Assembly: GCF_000002865.3 (NCBI RefSeq)
Contig: NW_001865054.1
Coordinates: 629,450-693,449, forward strand
Reading direction: 5' to 3'
DNA: 64,000 bases
Source of the DNA: Monosiga brevicollis MX1
Lineage: Eukaryota; Opisthokonta; Choanoflagellata; Craspedida; Salpingoecidae
The position numbers and the translations under genes were made by a program. This document shows positions 19,974-30,500 of this stretch, piece after piece (the stretch's first letter is position 1; each line of letters opens with the position of its first letter). The notes below the pieces were generated by a model. The model was not told the origin of the DNA, made no database searches, and saw only the letters and a program-made list of their open reading frames with translations.

Positions 19974-20758
19974 ATGAGCTCTGCACACCAACTGCGAGTC
20001 CTGAAGCTGTACCGCCACAGCCTCAAGAACCTGCTGTCATGGACCGTGGACCGTGGCATGTATCGCCAAAAGGCCATGGAACTGCGTGCACGATTCGAAG
20101 CCACCCGCTTTGAGAAGAACATTGTCAAGGCCACCCAGCTCGTGGAGGCTGGCGAGGTGAGCAGATCAACTTGAATCGTACGCGGCCCTGCTGGGCAGCA
20201 CTGGCATTAATGGTTGCCCATGATTAGCCCCTGACCACATGCATTGCACCCTTGTCTCATTCCATGGACGATTTGATCATCTTTCCACTTGAATGGTTAC
20301 TCCCTCTGCGCGCAGGCTGAGCTGGATGAGATTAAGCACCCCAACCCCTATGTCGGTGCGTTGAGCATGAGCAGACAAGCCGGCTCGCCTTCGCAGCCAA
20401 CCGCTTTGCCCTGCTTAGGCCGCCGCCTGAACCCCGCCTGGCCCGCTCACTCTGTTTCCCCTTGGGTCTTCCTGTGCGCCAATGGTCATGCTGTCGCCTT
20501 TCGCAGCCCCCACATCATTGGACGGTACCAAATGGGAGCGTAACATGCCTCCACCCGCTGAGGTGCGCCATGCAACGACACTTTTCCATCACACAATGTC
20601 TTCCATCAACCACCACCTCGCAACCATGCCTCTTTCCATCGAATTGCTGCGCACTCACGTGAAAGTTTTGGGGGGCAATATTATTTATTACACACCAGGT
20701 GTGCAAAATGTCGGCCGAGGATGAGGCGTGGTTCAACGACAAGCGCAACTGGGCATAA
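19974..20758 (+). CDS. NDUFB9: NADH dehydrogenase (complex I) 1 beta subcomplex subunit 9, LYR family
   Basis: Accessory subunit of mitochondrial complex I. Four exons resolve with consistent phases: 19974-20156, 20316-20355, 20507-20562 and 20699-20758, with introns of 159, 151 and 136 nt, giving 112 residues. The N-terminus HQLRVLKLYRHSLKNL matches human HQQKVLRLYKRALRHL and carries the LYR motif. MELRARFEATRFEKN and KATQLVEAGE match human MRARFEEHKNEKD and KATQLLKEAEE. HPNPYVAPTSLDGTKWER matches human HPQPYIFPDSPGGTSYER. Human NDUFB9 is about 179 residues; this protein lacks most of the C-terminal half and ends in FNDKRNWA, which lines up with human FAKREQW. The start was chosen for its match to the family N-terminus. 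Confidence 0.93.
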
Positions 20759-21233
20759 ATCAACTAGTTTCATCGCGTCTCTGCACCTTTTTTGTACATC
20801 CTTGTGCGCTCCCCTTGGTCGGCGTGTTGCATTGATAATCGCGTCAGCTCATTGGATGCAGCTGGCTCTGTGTCGTCCCCCACTTTCTGTCTCTTCTTCT
20901 CCTTCTTTTGCTCTGTATTTTGCGCCTTTGGCGCTGCTGCGGCCAGGCCCCGCCCGTATGGCAAAGCCGAGGCCCCTGACTTCAGTTTTCCAATCCTACT
21001 TGGCAAACCGTCGCTGTATTTTTTTTCCTCTCACATGTCAGCTGCTTGACGTTCAAGCCATGTTACTCATGCAATATGCAAAGCGAACATTGCCAGGCAG
21101 ATTGGCGTCTTTGGAAACTGTCGAACAGTAGTCATATTCAATGTTGCTCGTTGCAAAAAAAAAAAAAAGACGAGACACAAACTAGAGAGCTCAGCTCGCT
21201 AAGGATGATAAGGGGTAAATGGTATGAAACCTC
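20759..21233. other. Intergenic, NDUFB9 end to ATG101 end
   Basis: Tail-to-tail intergenic region. It holds a pyrimidine-rich stretch near 20877-20925, a copy of ATG101 exon 1 (21083-21154) and 14 A immediately after that copy. No independent gene seen. Confidence 0.5.
21083..21154 (-). repeat. Direct-repeat copy A of ATG101 exon 1 region
   Basis: About 72 bp, roughly 80-85% identical to 22602-22675. On the minus strand copy A would read MTTVRQFPKTPICL where the gene has MANVQQFPKTPICL, but the base after the last codon is GC rather than a GT donor. A run of A follows on the plus strand. It looks like a dead copy of the first exon lying just beyond the 3' end of the gene. Confidence 0.75.
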
Positions 21234-22656
21234 TCATGACATAAAGCCGGTCAGCAGCCTGTTATAGGTGGGATTTGACACCCCTCCAGTCTGGCTGGGA
21301 AAAATGGCGCGCATCTGAGAATTTTTGTTTCCAGCGCAGAAAGAGGTATGATGAGACAATTTACAAAAGAACAATGTCATGCACACAGCAAGCTAAAACC
21401 ATGGGCCCACTCACATTGTTGTAAAAGGTGTTGGCCACGGTCGAATCATAGAGCTCGCTGGTTGGCACTTTGCTTGGAACACTCTCCGTGGAACTACGTT
21501 GGCAAAAGGATGAGGCACGAGTGCAACCCTGAGCTATCAAAGTCCAGACGCCCAGCGCCTTTTCTTGCAAAAGCACAACTACGCACTGCAGTAGATCCAA
21601 GGAGATGGCACTGAGTGCGTTGCGCAAAACTTCGGAGAACTCCTGCCGGTACTTTTGATAACCTATACCCACAAAGTGGACGCCAACAAAAAGGTGTGAG
21701 AGCGAGCTGAGAGGACTGAGGGGCGGGGTATGCTGGTGGCCGGACTGGCCAGAGCAGAATGGGTGTGAGGAAACTTCTGGCACCTTGTTGTTGGGCTGAG
21801 ACCATCTTGAAGCGAAACCGCCATTGCTCCCACGGTTGCTCATCCATGGCGAAAAGCATGCGCTTGCGTCGGAGAAAAAAGGTCACCTCAATCTAAGTTG
21901 CGCTGAGGGTAAGCCATGCGAGTTGCAATACAAGACACAGTCCACATGCCTGGCTGTTGGGGAACAAGGGGACAAGAGGACGACTCGATATACAGCCTGT
22001 TGGCACTAACTTGACCTTCACCAGAGGATTCTCGTTTGAGATTCTTGACGAAATTGGCGACAAACGCATCCACTTCCGTGTGAATCGGTGCAAAGTGATC
22101 CGCATCAATCAACATTTTGAGATACGTAACGTTTTCTAGACTGGGGCAGGTGGCATCCACCGTGCGGACCTACACACAATCATCAAATGCTGCGTCAGCC
22201 CGACTCCCACTCTAAGCTGTGAGCTGAAGATGGGCTTGCCAAGGAGGTGGAACAAAGCCACAGCAAGAAGCTGATCGAAAACAAGGCGTGATAGACATAC
22301 GTGGGCTTTGCTGCGCATCACGAAGATGGTATGCAGAAGAGCTAGAAGAAAGGTGACCCGACCGGACACGCACATGATGAACGACGATAAAGTCCCATCC
22401 CTGACCACGTCACGACAAGAGTGCGGCAAATGCTGGGAGCTTGCTGCCGAGCAGCACACTGCTCACCTTCTGCGGCCTCACGAAGCTCCTGCAGCTCAGC
22501 TTCCTGTTGGCCACAATTGGATTCGTGTCCGCATGAGACAGGGCACGTCGACTCATCCTCTGGTTGGAAGCAGAGCGACCAGATAAAAACTTCAAACGGG
22601 TGCGAACACCTCACCAGGCAGATCGGCGTCTTTGGAAACTGTTGAACGTTAGCCAT
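21234..22656 (-). CDS. ATG101: Autophagy-related protein 101 (HORMA fold)
   Basis: Partner of ATG13 in the ULK1/ATG1 autophagy-initiation complex. Eight exons resolve with consistent phases: 22615-22656, 22467-22557, 22301-22341, 22011-22169, 21784-21886, 21587-21662, 21415-21493 and 21234-21314, giving 223 residues (human 218). Matches to human: EAALLHTI-type segment (REAAE then ALLHTIFVMRS) to EEAMLAVLHTVLLHRS; EVDAFVANFVKNLK to ELDRALRKVVGEFK; GEGQ then VTFFLRRKR to GLGQMSLEFYQKKK; QPWEQWRFRFKM to IPWEVWTVKVHV; ESVPSKVPTSELYD to HEYLPKMPTQSEVD. The family WF finger (Trp-Pro-Phe in human) reads Met-Leu-Phe here, so the Trp is missing. The intron between exons 1 and 2 is only 57 nt. Confidence 0.88.
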
Positions 22657-22675
22657 GTTCAATGTTGCTCGTTGC
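22602..22675 (-). repeat. Direct-repeat copy B, covering ATG101 exon 1
   Basis: Partner of 21083-21154. It includes exon 1 (22615-22656) with its GTGAGG donor and about 20 bp upstream. The two copies are in the same orientation and bracket the rest of ATG101. Confidence 0.75.
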
Positions 22676-23558
22676 CAGACCCGTATGTGTGGTACTTTGC
22701 CCTCAACGAGATGCCCCTGGCGACGCTCGGACGCGCTGCAGACCTCGAAGGAGCGAACCGGATTTAGCAAACCTGCAAATTACAACGTCAACAACCACCG
22801 TAAACCACTCGGAAGAGCTTCCACCTCGAGTCGAAAATTGCTGACAAAATGTTTCGATTTTCAGGTGATTTTTTGAGGATTTTCTGGCAAAGATGAATCA
22901 GATGCATTTCTGTGCTCGTCGTGCATCGCGTCATTCAGACAATAGTCCGCCCGCTGTGCCAAAGGCAAGAATGGATTGATTGGGTTACCACACAAGTGCA
23001 CCTGGGATTGCGAGATTTGCAAGTTATTGATACTCACGGCGTTGAAAGTACGACGTGAGATTCATTCGTATATAGCACTCTCACGTGAACCTCCCTCACT
23101 CAGGGGCTATAAAAAAAGCATAGACTAGAGGAGAACATATTATGTGCTTTGAAATAGAACCCCAGGTGCCGACTTGAAGAGTCAATTTGGGGTTCAAGAT
23201 CTAGGAGATCAAAGTCGCAACCTCAAGAGGCCACAGATTTATGACAGACCGGAGAAGACCACCAGAGTTGGCGCGTGTGCGGGAACAAACGTCATCAACA
23301 ATGGAAGAAAGGCAAGCGGGGCCCAGAGCATGCAGGAACCAAAAGGAAGGATTGGGGAGGGGAACTACACAAGCAAGAACGAAGAAAAGAGAAAGACAAC
23401 GGAGAACAACGTGCGGGTCGAGAGAGAATGGGACCGAGTGACCAAAATCATGTCTGTGTGTACATGTACATCCATCTGAATACGACACACGAGAGCGCCC
23501 ATGGAAGGACGGGGGGCCATAACAGGGGCACCGGGCTCAAGGGACTAGTCTCGCCCGT
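22657..23558. other. Intergenic, ATG101 start to V-ATPase C end
   Basis: About 900 bp. The left part should hold the ATG101 promoter. Around 23260-23440 the sequence is purine-rich (GAA/AGA) without codon-like structure. I found no further gene. Confidence 0.45.
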
Positions 23559-24201
23559 TTACCTCTTGTCGACAAAGTGTGCCAGCTCCACGTCAAAGCT
23601 GACATAGGGATAATATTCACCCTGGTTGGTGACGCCGGGGATATCTACCACATCCGCTCCCGCAGCATTGGCCCGGTCAAGGGCTGCATACTCCTCTCCG
23701 AGGATCTGTCGGACCTTGCGGGTGTTGCCATTGTTGATCTTGAGCAAAGTGGCTGTAAAGTCCGGGGGCAAGCCGAAGCGAAGGACGCTCTCCACAAACA
23801 CGCGCAGCGCCTGAGTTGCACAGGGTAGGTCGGTCAGAATCGCAAAGGGTTGTCCACGTCAACAGATACCAATCGTCTCTGACGCGCAACAAGCCAACAA
23901 GGGAAGAGGGCAAGAAGCACGGCATTCAGCCTTTGCAGGCATGGGCAATGACGCAGTGGGCGCACCTTGATGTGCAGCCAGGCGGAAAATGTTTCTTGAA
24001 AACCAACGATGCACCACTGGCGGAGGCTCTCCTACAGAGGATGGACGGAGCACGACGCACGCGCGAGATGAGGCGAACGCTTGCACATATGAGTGGCAAA
24101 TGCCGAGACTCGAGTGAATGCACATGGGGGGGGGGGGGGGGGGGGGGGGGGNNNNNNNNNNNNNNNNNNNNNNNNNNNNNNNNNNNNNNNNNNNNNNNNN
24201 N

Positions 24202-24246
<45 letters not shown>

Positions 24247-26247
24247 ACTTGTTGCTTGACCATGTTGGTGCGCAGCTCGTTGAGCTCATGCTCATCCTTG
24301 GCGATTTCCTCAGCATCAAACTCAAAGTCACGGACAACAAACTTCTTTTCGCGTGCGTTCTGCTTAAAGTCCTCCACAATCTTGCGGAAGACCGTCACCG
24401 TGTACAGTCCATACTCTGCATCCTCAGCCACCAGCCTAACTCAATCGTTAAAAAAAAAAAAAAAGACACATGGTCACAAAATTGCAAGAATTAATCAGCT
24501 TTGCTGCGTTGGACACCAGCGCGCAAGGGTGTTTATTGAGCTACTCACACAGACGAGCGAGGCACCACAAAGTCGGGCACCATAGATTCATACTGAGACT
24601 CCCACTCCTTGAAAAGGTACCTAAGGATAGGGAGCAAGTCGCAAGCAACATGAGAACGTCAGATAATCGGCGCCATGAACCGCCCATGCCGGGCGATGGC
24701 TCTCGGAGACAGGGTGCAAATGACCAGGGCTAGGCCTTGATCACATACTTGGGCACTACGACGAGCAGCGTGACCAAGAACTCCGAGTCCCGAACGACAT
24801 GCTCGGGCTTGACCACGTTGGCCAGGCTCTTGATCAGCAAGCTTCCACTACAGGCGGGCCATGGCATCATAAGCAAGCCAGACGCAGTGACAGAACCGAG
24901 CGTCAGCTATCAAGGCACCCTGGCTAGGCTACTAAAACATAATGGAACAGAGTATACAAGCCGCCCAACACACTTTGATTTGCGCTCAATGGCCTGCAAG
25001 TTGCCCTTGATCTGTCCGGGTGGAGATGATAAATGGCAAGCAACGATACAACGACGTGAGCCACATTGCGAGCTGAGCCACTGTTCCTTGTGCCAGAGAC
25101 TTTGACGCCCGGGCGGTGGGCCTTTTCACCTTGTTAAAGCCCTGGGACTTGGTCTTAAGCTTGACCTCAACATCTTGAGTGTCCTAAAGAAGATGTCAGC
25201 CAAACGTGGGTCATATCAGCATCGGCCACCACCACGCAGCACCTTCAGCTTTCTGGTCTCATCGGATTTCACCATGCTGGCGCGGCAGCATACCTGGATG
25301 ATCTGCTGCGCCAGCTCGCGGGGGAGCTGCTTGACGTTGTAGCGCGCCATGTCCCAGCTAAAATGCTCGGTGGCCTCGGGCAGGGAGCGACCATCGACCT
25401 GCATCGTGCGTTCCGCATCCGCCTACACGCCGAGCCGCTAGCATCAGTTGGGTTGCAAGGGCACAAGCAAAGAGGGCGCACCGGGCTCGGGTGCTGGTTG
25501 CTTTACCGGGGTAGCGGCCAAATCCTTCAGGATGTTGGCCAGCTTGACCGTCACGCTGTGAGCAGCATCAGAGACGACACAGGAGGCCAGCGTTAGCATG
25601 GCACAATGGCGCAATGGCGCTCGTTGCACGTGGCCATGCAGTGGCGAGTTGGGGCGTACCTCATGACAAACTGGTCATGCTTGGCGAGATCATCAGAGAG
25701 AGCAATGAGCTCACTGAGCGTGCCGACCTGAGAAGCGTCGACGACCGTGTCACAAGAGTTGTCAGCTTTTGAGGCAGCACGCACGCCGGTCCATCGCTTC
25801 TTCCGGAAAAAAGAATCGCTCGACGAACCTTCAGGGCGGTGGGAACATCAAAGCCATGATTCTGAGTCAGAGACCGAGACGCGGTTTTGCTGTCCAGGCT
25901 CTAGAGCGAGTAAATACAGCAGTTTGCAGACGAGTGAGAGCACTGTATCGAGAACTGTATCGAGCAATGGCTGAAAGCTATGGGCATGCAGTGCTCTGTG
26001 GCGGCTGTCCAAAGATAACCGGCATTTGGGGGTTTTTTTTTGCACTCCTGTCTCTTAGGTGTGCACCATGTTTGTCCCTTTAACCTCTCGAGTCCAGTGC
26101 ACCGGCTGCAAGGCTGTTGTGACCCCTGCTTCCTCGGCTCGCCTCACATTCAAGATAGCGCGCGAATGGCAGCGACACAGACGAGACCACTGAACAAACC
26201 TGGCGGTTGAACGCCTTGGTGGGGACGGAGATCAAGACGTAATCCAT
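23559..26247 (-). CDS. ATP6V1C: V-type proton ATPase subunit C
   Basis: Stalk subunit of the V1 sector, needed for V1-V0 assembly and acidification of endomembrane compartments. Eleven exons resolve in phase: 26200-26247, 25660-25799, 25507-25555, 25294-25422, 25130-25183, 24974-25011, 24749-24847, 24549-24620, 24249-24435, 23966-24016 and 23559-23810, giving 372 residues (human C1 382). Matches: start MDYVLISVPTKAF, human MTEFWLISAPGEK; SWDMARYNVKQLP, human QWDMAKYPIKQSL; NGSLLIKSLANVVK, human AGSLLTRSLAEIVK; REKKFVVRDFEFDAEEI, human RENKFIVRDFQYNEEEM; FSAWLHIK then [15 protein letters not shown], human [23 protein letters not shown]; end QGEYYPYV. Against human, about five residues (FGPLV) are missing between exons 9 and 10, exactly where an N gap lies in the intron, so a small exon may be hidden there. 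Confidence 0.95.
24152..24201. other. Assembly gap (50 N) between poly-G and (CA)n in V-ATPase C intron
   Basis: 50 N, preceded by 26 G (24126-24151) and followed by about 42 bp of CA repeat (24202-24244) that ends at the donor of exon 9. The true gap length is unknown. Confidence 0.95.
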
Positions 26248-26364
26248 CTTGACTGGTTGTGACCGCAGGAAAAGGAGAGGAACGCACGCGACAGCTCCTG
26301 ACTTCCAAGCTCAATGGCGGCGGCGGCGTGTGTTCCAGCGCCAGGTCAAAGACTTTGGAGAATG

Positions 26365-26400
<36 letters not shown>

Positions 26401-27524
26401 GTCTCTCTCTCTCTTTTGTCTTGCTCTGTCTGACTTGTCTTTGCACACACCGTCACACAGTTTCGGAGGAAGGTGTGTGTGTGTGTGTGATAGAGTGTGT
26501 GCCTCCAAGTCGGTGCGCTTTGTGCCTTTTGTCTCAGCTCGATCCAGCCGAAGTGGTCAAGCGCGTATTGTTTGGACTGGGTTTTTGCAGGCTCCACTCA
26601 TTCAAAATGGTGCATGCTGACATTTCTCATCGCTCTCCTTGAGCAGTCGCATCACAGCCGTGCCCGTCACACTCTAGCACACTTTCCTCAAACCAGCTCA
26701 CTACCAACTGTAAACTCGTCCAGCAACGGATTACCAACTGTCATATCATCTTGTGAAAACAAGCCAACCCTACAAAGAGAGAGAGAGAGAAGTAAAGGCC
26801 CATAGTTGTGTTGATAAGCAAAGCAAAGTCAGGCAAAAAGGACCACAAAGACAAAGACAAGAGAAGACAAAGGAAGAGGGTGCTTCACAAAAAACAAGCG
26901 GTTTGGTGGTCATTCCCCTCAAGCTCTGCCGTTCAACACGATACATCAGGTGTTCGGGGGAGCTCAAGCACAGGCCGTGGCGCGCATCCTTGGGTGTTGT
27001 GGCGTTTGGAAGACTTTGGCGTTGCCTGGTTGCACGCTTGAGCGTGCCCACGCCCCTGACGTGTGCAGGACAAACGATATCGCCCAGAGAAGGCAACGCA
27101 AAGCGCCCAGCTTGTGTGTGTCAAGGGCCCAGTCGGGCGGTGGGCCCTTTTCTGACCCTCTCGAGGTGAGTCGACCTGCGCTTGACTTTGGTTTGCATGC
27201 ACTACTGCTCGTCGATCCACAGGCATCAAGGGTCAGGACCGACTCACTGCCCATGCCATCGCTTGGCGAAATCTGACCCTCTGCGTGTGTCTGTTTTTGT
27301 GTGCTCTGCCCAGGCCTCAAGCTCGCCTAGAGCCTCGCCCTTTTGCCCTCGACCTTCGGATGCAACGGTTTGGTGAGTGGCCTCACCGCTAGTTTGGGCA
27401 TCTGCTTGATGCTGAGTGTGGCAAAGGGCATCAACTAGCTGAACATGTCACACAATCGGTTGCCTTCTGGTCCCTCATTCGTTACTCGCTGTGGATGGTT
27501 TGGGAAACTAGCGTGCCTCGCACC
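26248..27524. promoter_or_regulatory. Bidirectional intergenic region, V-ATPase C / giant TNFR-repeat gene
   Basis: 1.28 kb between head-to-head starts. It holds a (CT)n microsatellite (26363-26415) and a short (GT)n tract (26473-26489). No reading frame with family resemblance. Presumably contains both promoters; no core motif is evident. Confidence 0.4.
26363..26415. repeat. (CT)n microsatellite
   Basis: About 53 bp of CT dinucleotide with two or three interruptions, upstream of both divergent genes. A polypurine-polypyrimidine tract of this kind can form triplex DNA. Confidence 0.95.
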
Positions 27525-30500
27525 ATGGCCACCAACTCACGCTTCGGCGTCAGCCTTGGCATGGCGTTGTTGATCTCAGCCCTGCTTCTTCTGACTCTCG
27601 GTACCCAAGGTGAGGTATCAGAATTGGCTCGAGGCGTGCTGCCGGCTACTGTTGCATGCGATCAAGCCTGTTGTTGATCATCCTTGAGCAGTGACAGGCT
27701 CATTTTTTTTATTTGTGACTTCTTGGGGCACCTTGGTTGATAGGCACAACAGCCACAGGCGCCGAGTGCACGGCTTGTTCTACCGCTTGCGCCGCGGGGC
27801 ATTTTCTAGACGGATCTTGCACCTCTGATTCAGATTATAACTGTACTTTATGTAGTACTTGTCTCGCTGGAACCTTTGAAGCGCGGGCATGCTCCGTCAA
27901 TGCTGACACCGTTTGTCAGCCTTGTCGCACGTGTGCCGCTGGCTTGTTTGCAGCAACCGCCTGTACTAGCACAACGGACACCATTTGCCAGGCGTGTACG
28001 CCCTGCCCTACCACCCACTATGAGAGCAGTGCGTGCACCAGCTCTAGCGATCGCGTGTGCTCGTTATGTGACTCTTGTGCTGCCAATACCTTCCGCTCGG
28101 CACCATGCACACGACAAAGCAATACGCAGTGCACGCCCTGCACCGCTTGCACGACCGGCCAATACATGGCACGCAATTGCACCCCACACGCCGATGCTAT
28201 GTGTGCCACCTGCGCATCCTGTCCGGCCCACCACTACGAGCATGCTGCCTGCACCGCAAACGCCAACACGGACTGTCGCGCTTGCAGCCGTTGCCCAGCC
28301 GGCCAGTATCAAGCCAGCGCCTGTACGGCTGATAGTGACACCGTGTGCACAACGTGTACAGTTTGTGCATCGTATGAGTTTGTCATTTCGCCATGCACGG
28401 CGGAACACGACACAATCTGCGGGTTTGGCTCTCCGGATGTGGCTACCTCTCTTCAGATTCAGATTGGCAGCTCTGATCTTTTGGCACTTCAAAGTGCTGG
28501 CTTTGCCGCGCAATCGTCTGACCTCTATCTTGCGCCTGATTTGGCTTTGGTGGACAGCTATGGCAACGGGCTTGCAACAGCCTCAGAGTATGTGCGCATT
28601 GCGGACATTGGCACAGACACTTTGTCTCCTGAGTTGCAAACCTTCTCTGCAGATCTGAACGCCAACTTTCTACGTTTATCCTTCAGCGAGGCTGTCAATG
28701 TTTCTTCTTTCAACACCTCGGCCTTGTCATTGTCCGCCACTGGCCTTGTGCCCGAGCTCAGTCTCCGTGACACAAGTGCCGTTGTTGCTCTGGCACAAAA
28801 TCAAGTGATGCAGGTCAATCTTTCCGAGACGCAGGTGGATGCCATCAAATCCTCCCTGCTGCTAGGTCGCAATCGCACGACCCTATATTTGCACGTTGCG
28901 GCAAATTTGGTTTACGACTTTGCCGGCAACGTTCTGACAACACCTGCTCACTCACTTTTGCCGACCACTTTTCAGCCCGATCTCACCATTCCCGAGCCCG
29001 TCCTTGCTGCTTTCAACCTCAGCTTGGGCCACCTCAGCATCACTTTTGATGAAGTGGTGAGCACAACACTGTTGCTTCCCACGGCGCTCTACTGTGATGG
29101 TGTTCAGCTGGGCGAGATCACGGCTGCAGCCAGCACCGCCACACTTCCTCGGTCACGCACCATGGACTTTGTTCTTGGCAGCTCGACACTCAATTCCATC
29201 AAGGCCAACAACGCATACGTGCCCGATGGTACATTTGTATTGAGGTTTCCCGCCGGTGCTGCAAGCGATCGTGATGGTAACCACATGTTACCCGTCAACG
29301 TCACGGCCTCGACAGCCCCTGATGTAGTGTCTCCTACTCTCACGTGGGCAGCAATCAACTTTGACAGCAACCTTCTGCAGGTGGAGTTTGATGAGCCCAT
29401 CGTTACACGCTATGCCATTCCAAATCGTGTACATATCAACGATGGCCAAGGCACCAGCTTTAACATGTCCGGCGCCAACCTCCTGGTATCGAAAAGCCAG
29501 TTGGCTACCCTGTACTTGCCCAACACCCTTATCGAGGCCATGAAGCAGGAAGATGGGTTTGCGACCAATGCCACAGGCTTGCTGCTGGCCCTTGACCCCG
29601 GAGCCTTCCTCGACACGTCCAACAACAGCAATAGCGCTGTGGCTGGTTTCCCCTTGGCAAACTATACGGCCGATGCGGTGCAACCAGCACCCGTCACTGC
29701 AGTCCTTGACATGAATCTAGGCCAGCTCACCCTCACCTTCAACGAGTCTATCCAGACAAACTCCATCAATGCTTCTGCCGTACAGCTCTATGATCAGATT
29801 ACGGCAGGACGAGTTGTTCCACTGCATGAAGCAAGCATTCTCGTTGATGCCGTCTTGATCTCAAACCCCGCGGTCGCCTCCACAGCTACTGTGGTGGTGC
29901 TGGAATTAAGCAGCACAGAGCTCAACCAGGCCAAGCAGTTTCAGTACAATGCATCTTATCTGGCAGTGCAGGTGGACACGGCCTTTGCTGTTGACGTATT
30001 TGGGAATCCGACACTTGCACAAAACTTGCCGTTGACCGGGTTTGTCGCCGACAGTACTAGTCCGACCCTGGAGCAGCTCACTGTGGACCTCAATGCTAGT
30101 ACAATTACGCTGCAACTGAGCGAAGCAGTCGACGTTGGCTCTTTCAACTTGTCAGCCTTGTTGTTTATGGGCATTAATGACACCACGTTTCGTTTTCCAA
30201 CCCTGACGCCCGAGAGCTCTGCCACCTCGGCGATTGACACTGTTTTTGTCTTTGCCATTCCCGAGGCTACGGCCACAGCCATCAAGAGCAGTGACGCATT
30301 GTTTGTCCAGCAAAACGATACGTGGGCCCTGAATGCTACCTCCTCTTTGGTCGTCGATTACAGCGATAATTCTCTCAGCTTTCTGCCCGCCCCCCTTAGC
30401 GTCAGCCTGATCACGGACCAGCGCCAACCATTGCTTGTGGCCTATAGCTTGAATATGACCAATGGCGCCCCGCCCATCAGCATTACACTTACTTTTAACG

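Noticed and set aside
24032-24494. Reading frames with poly-Gly or poly-Pro next to the gap
   Set aside because: Artefacts of the poly-G run, the N gap and the (CA)n repeat.
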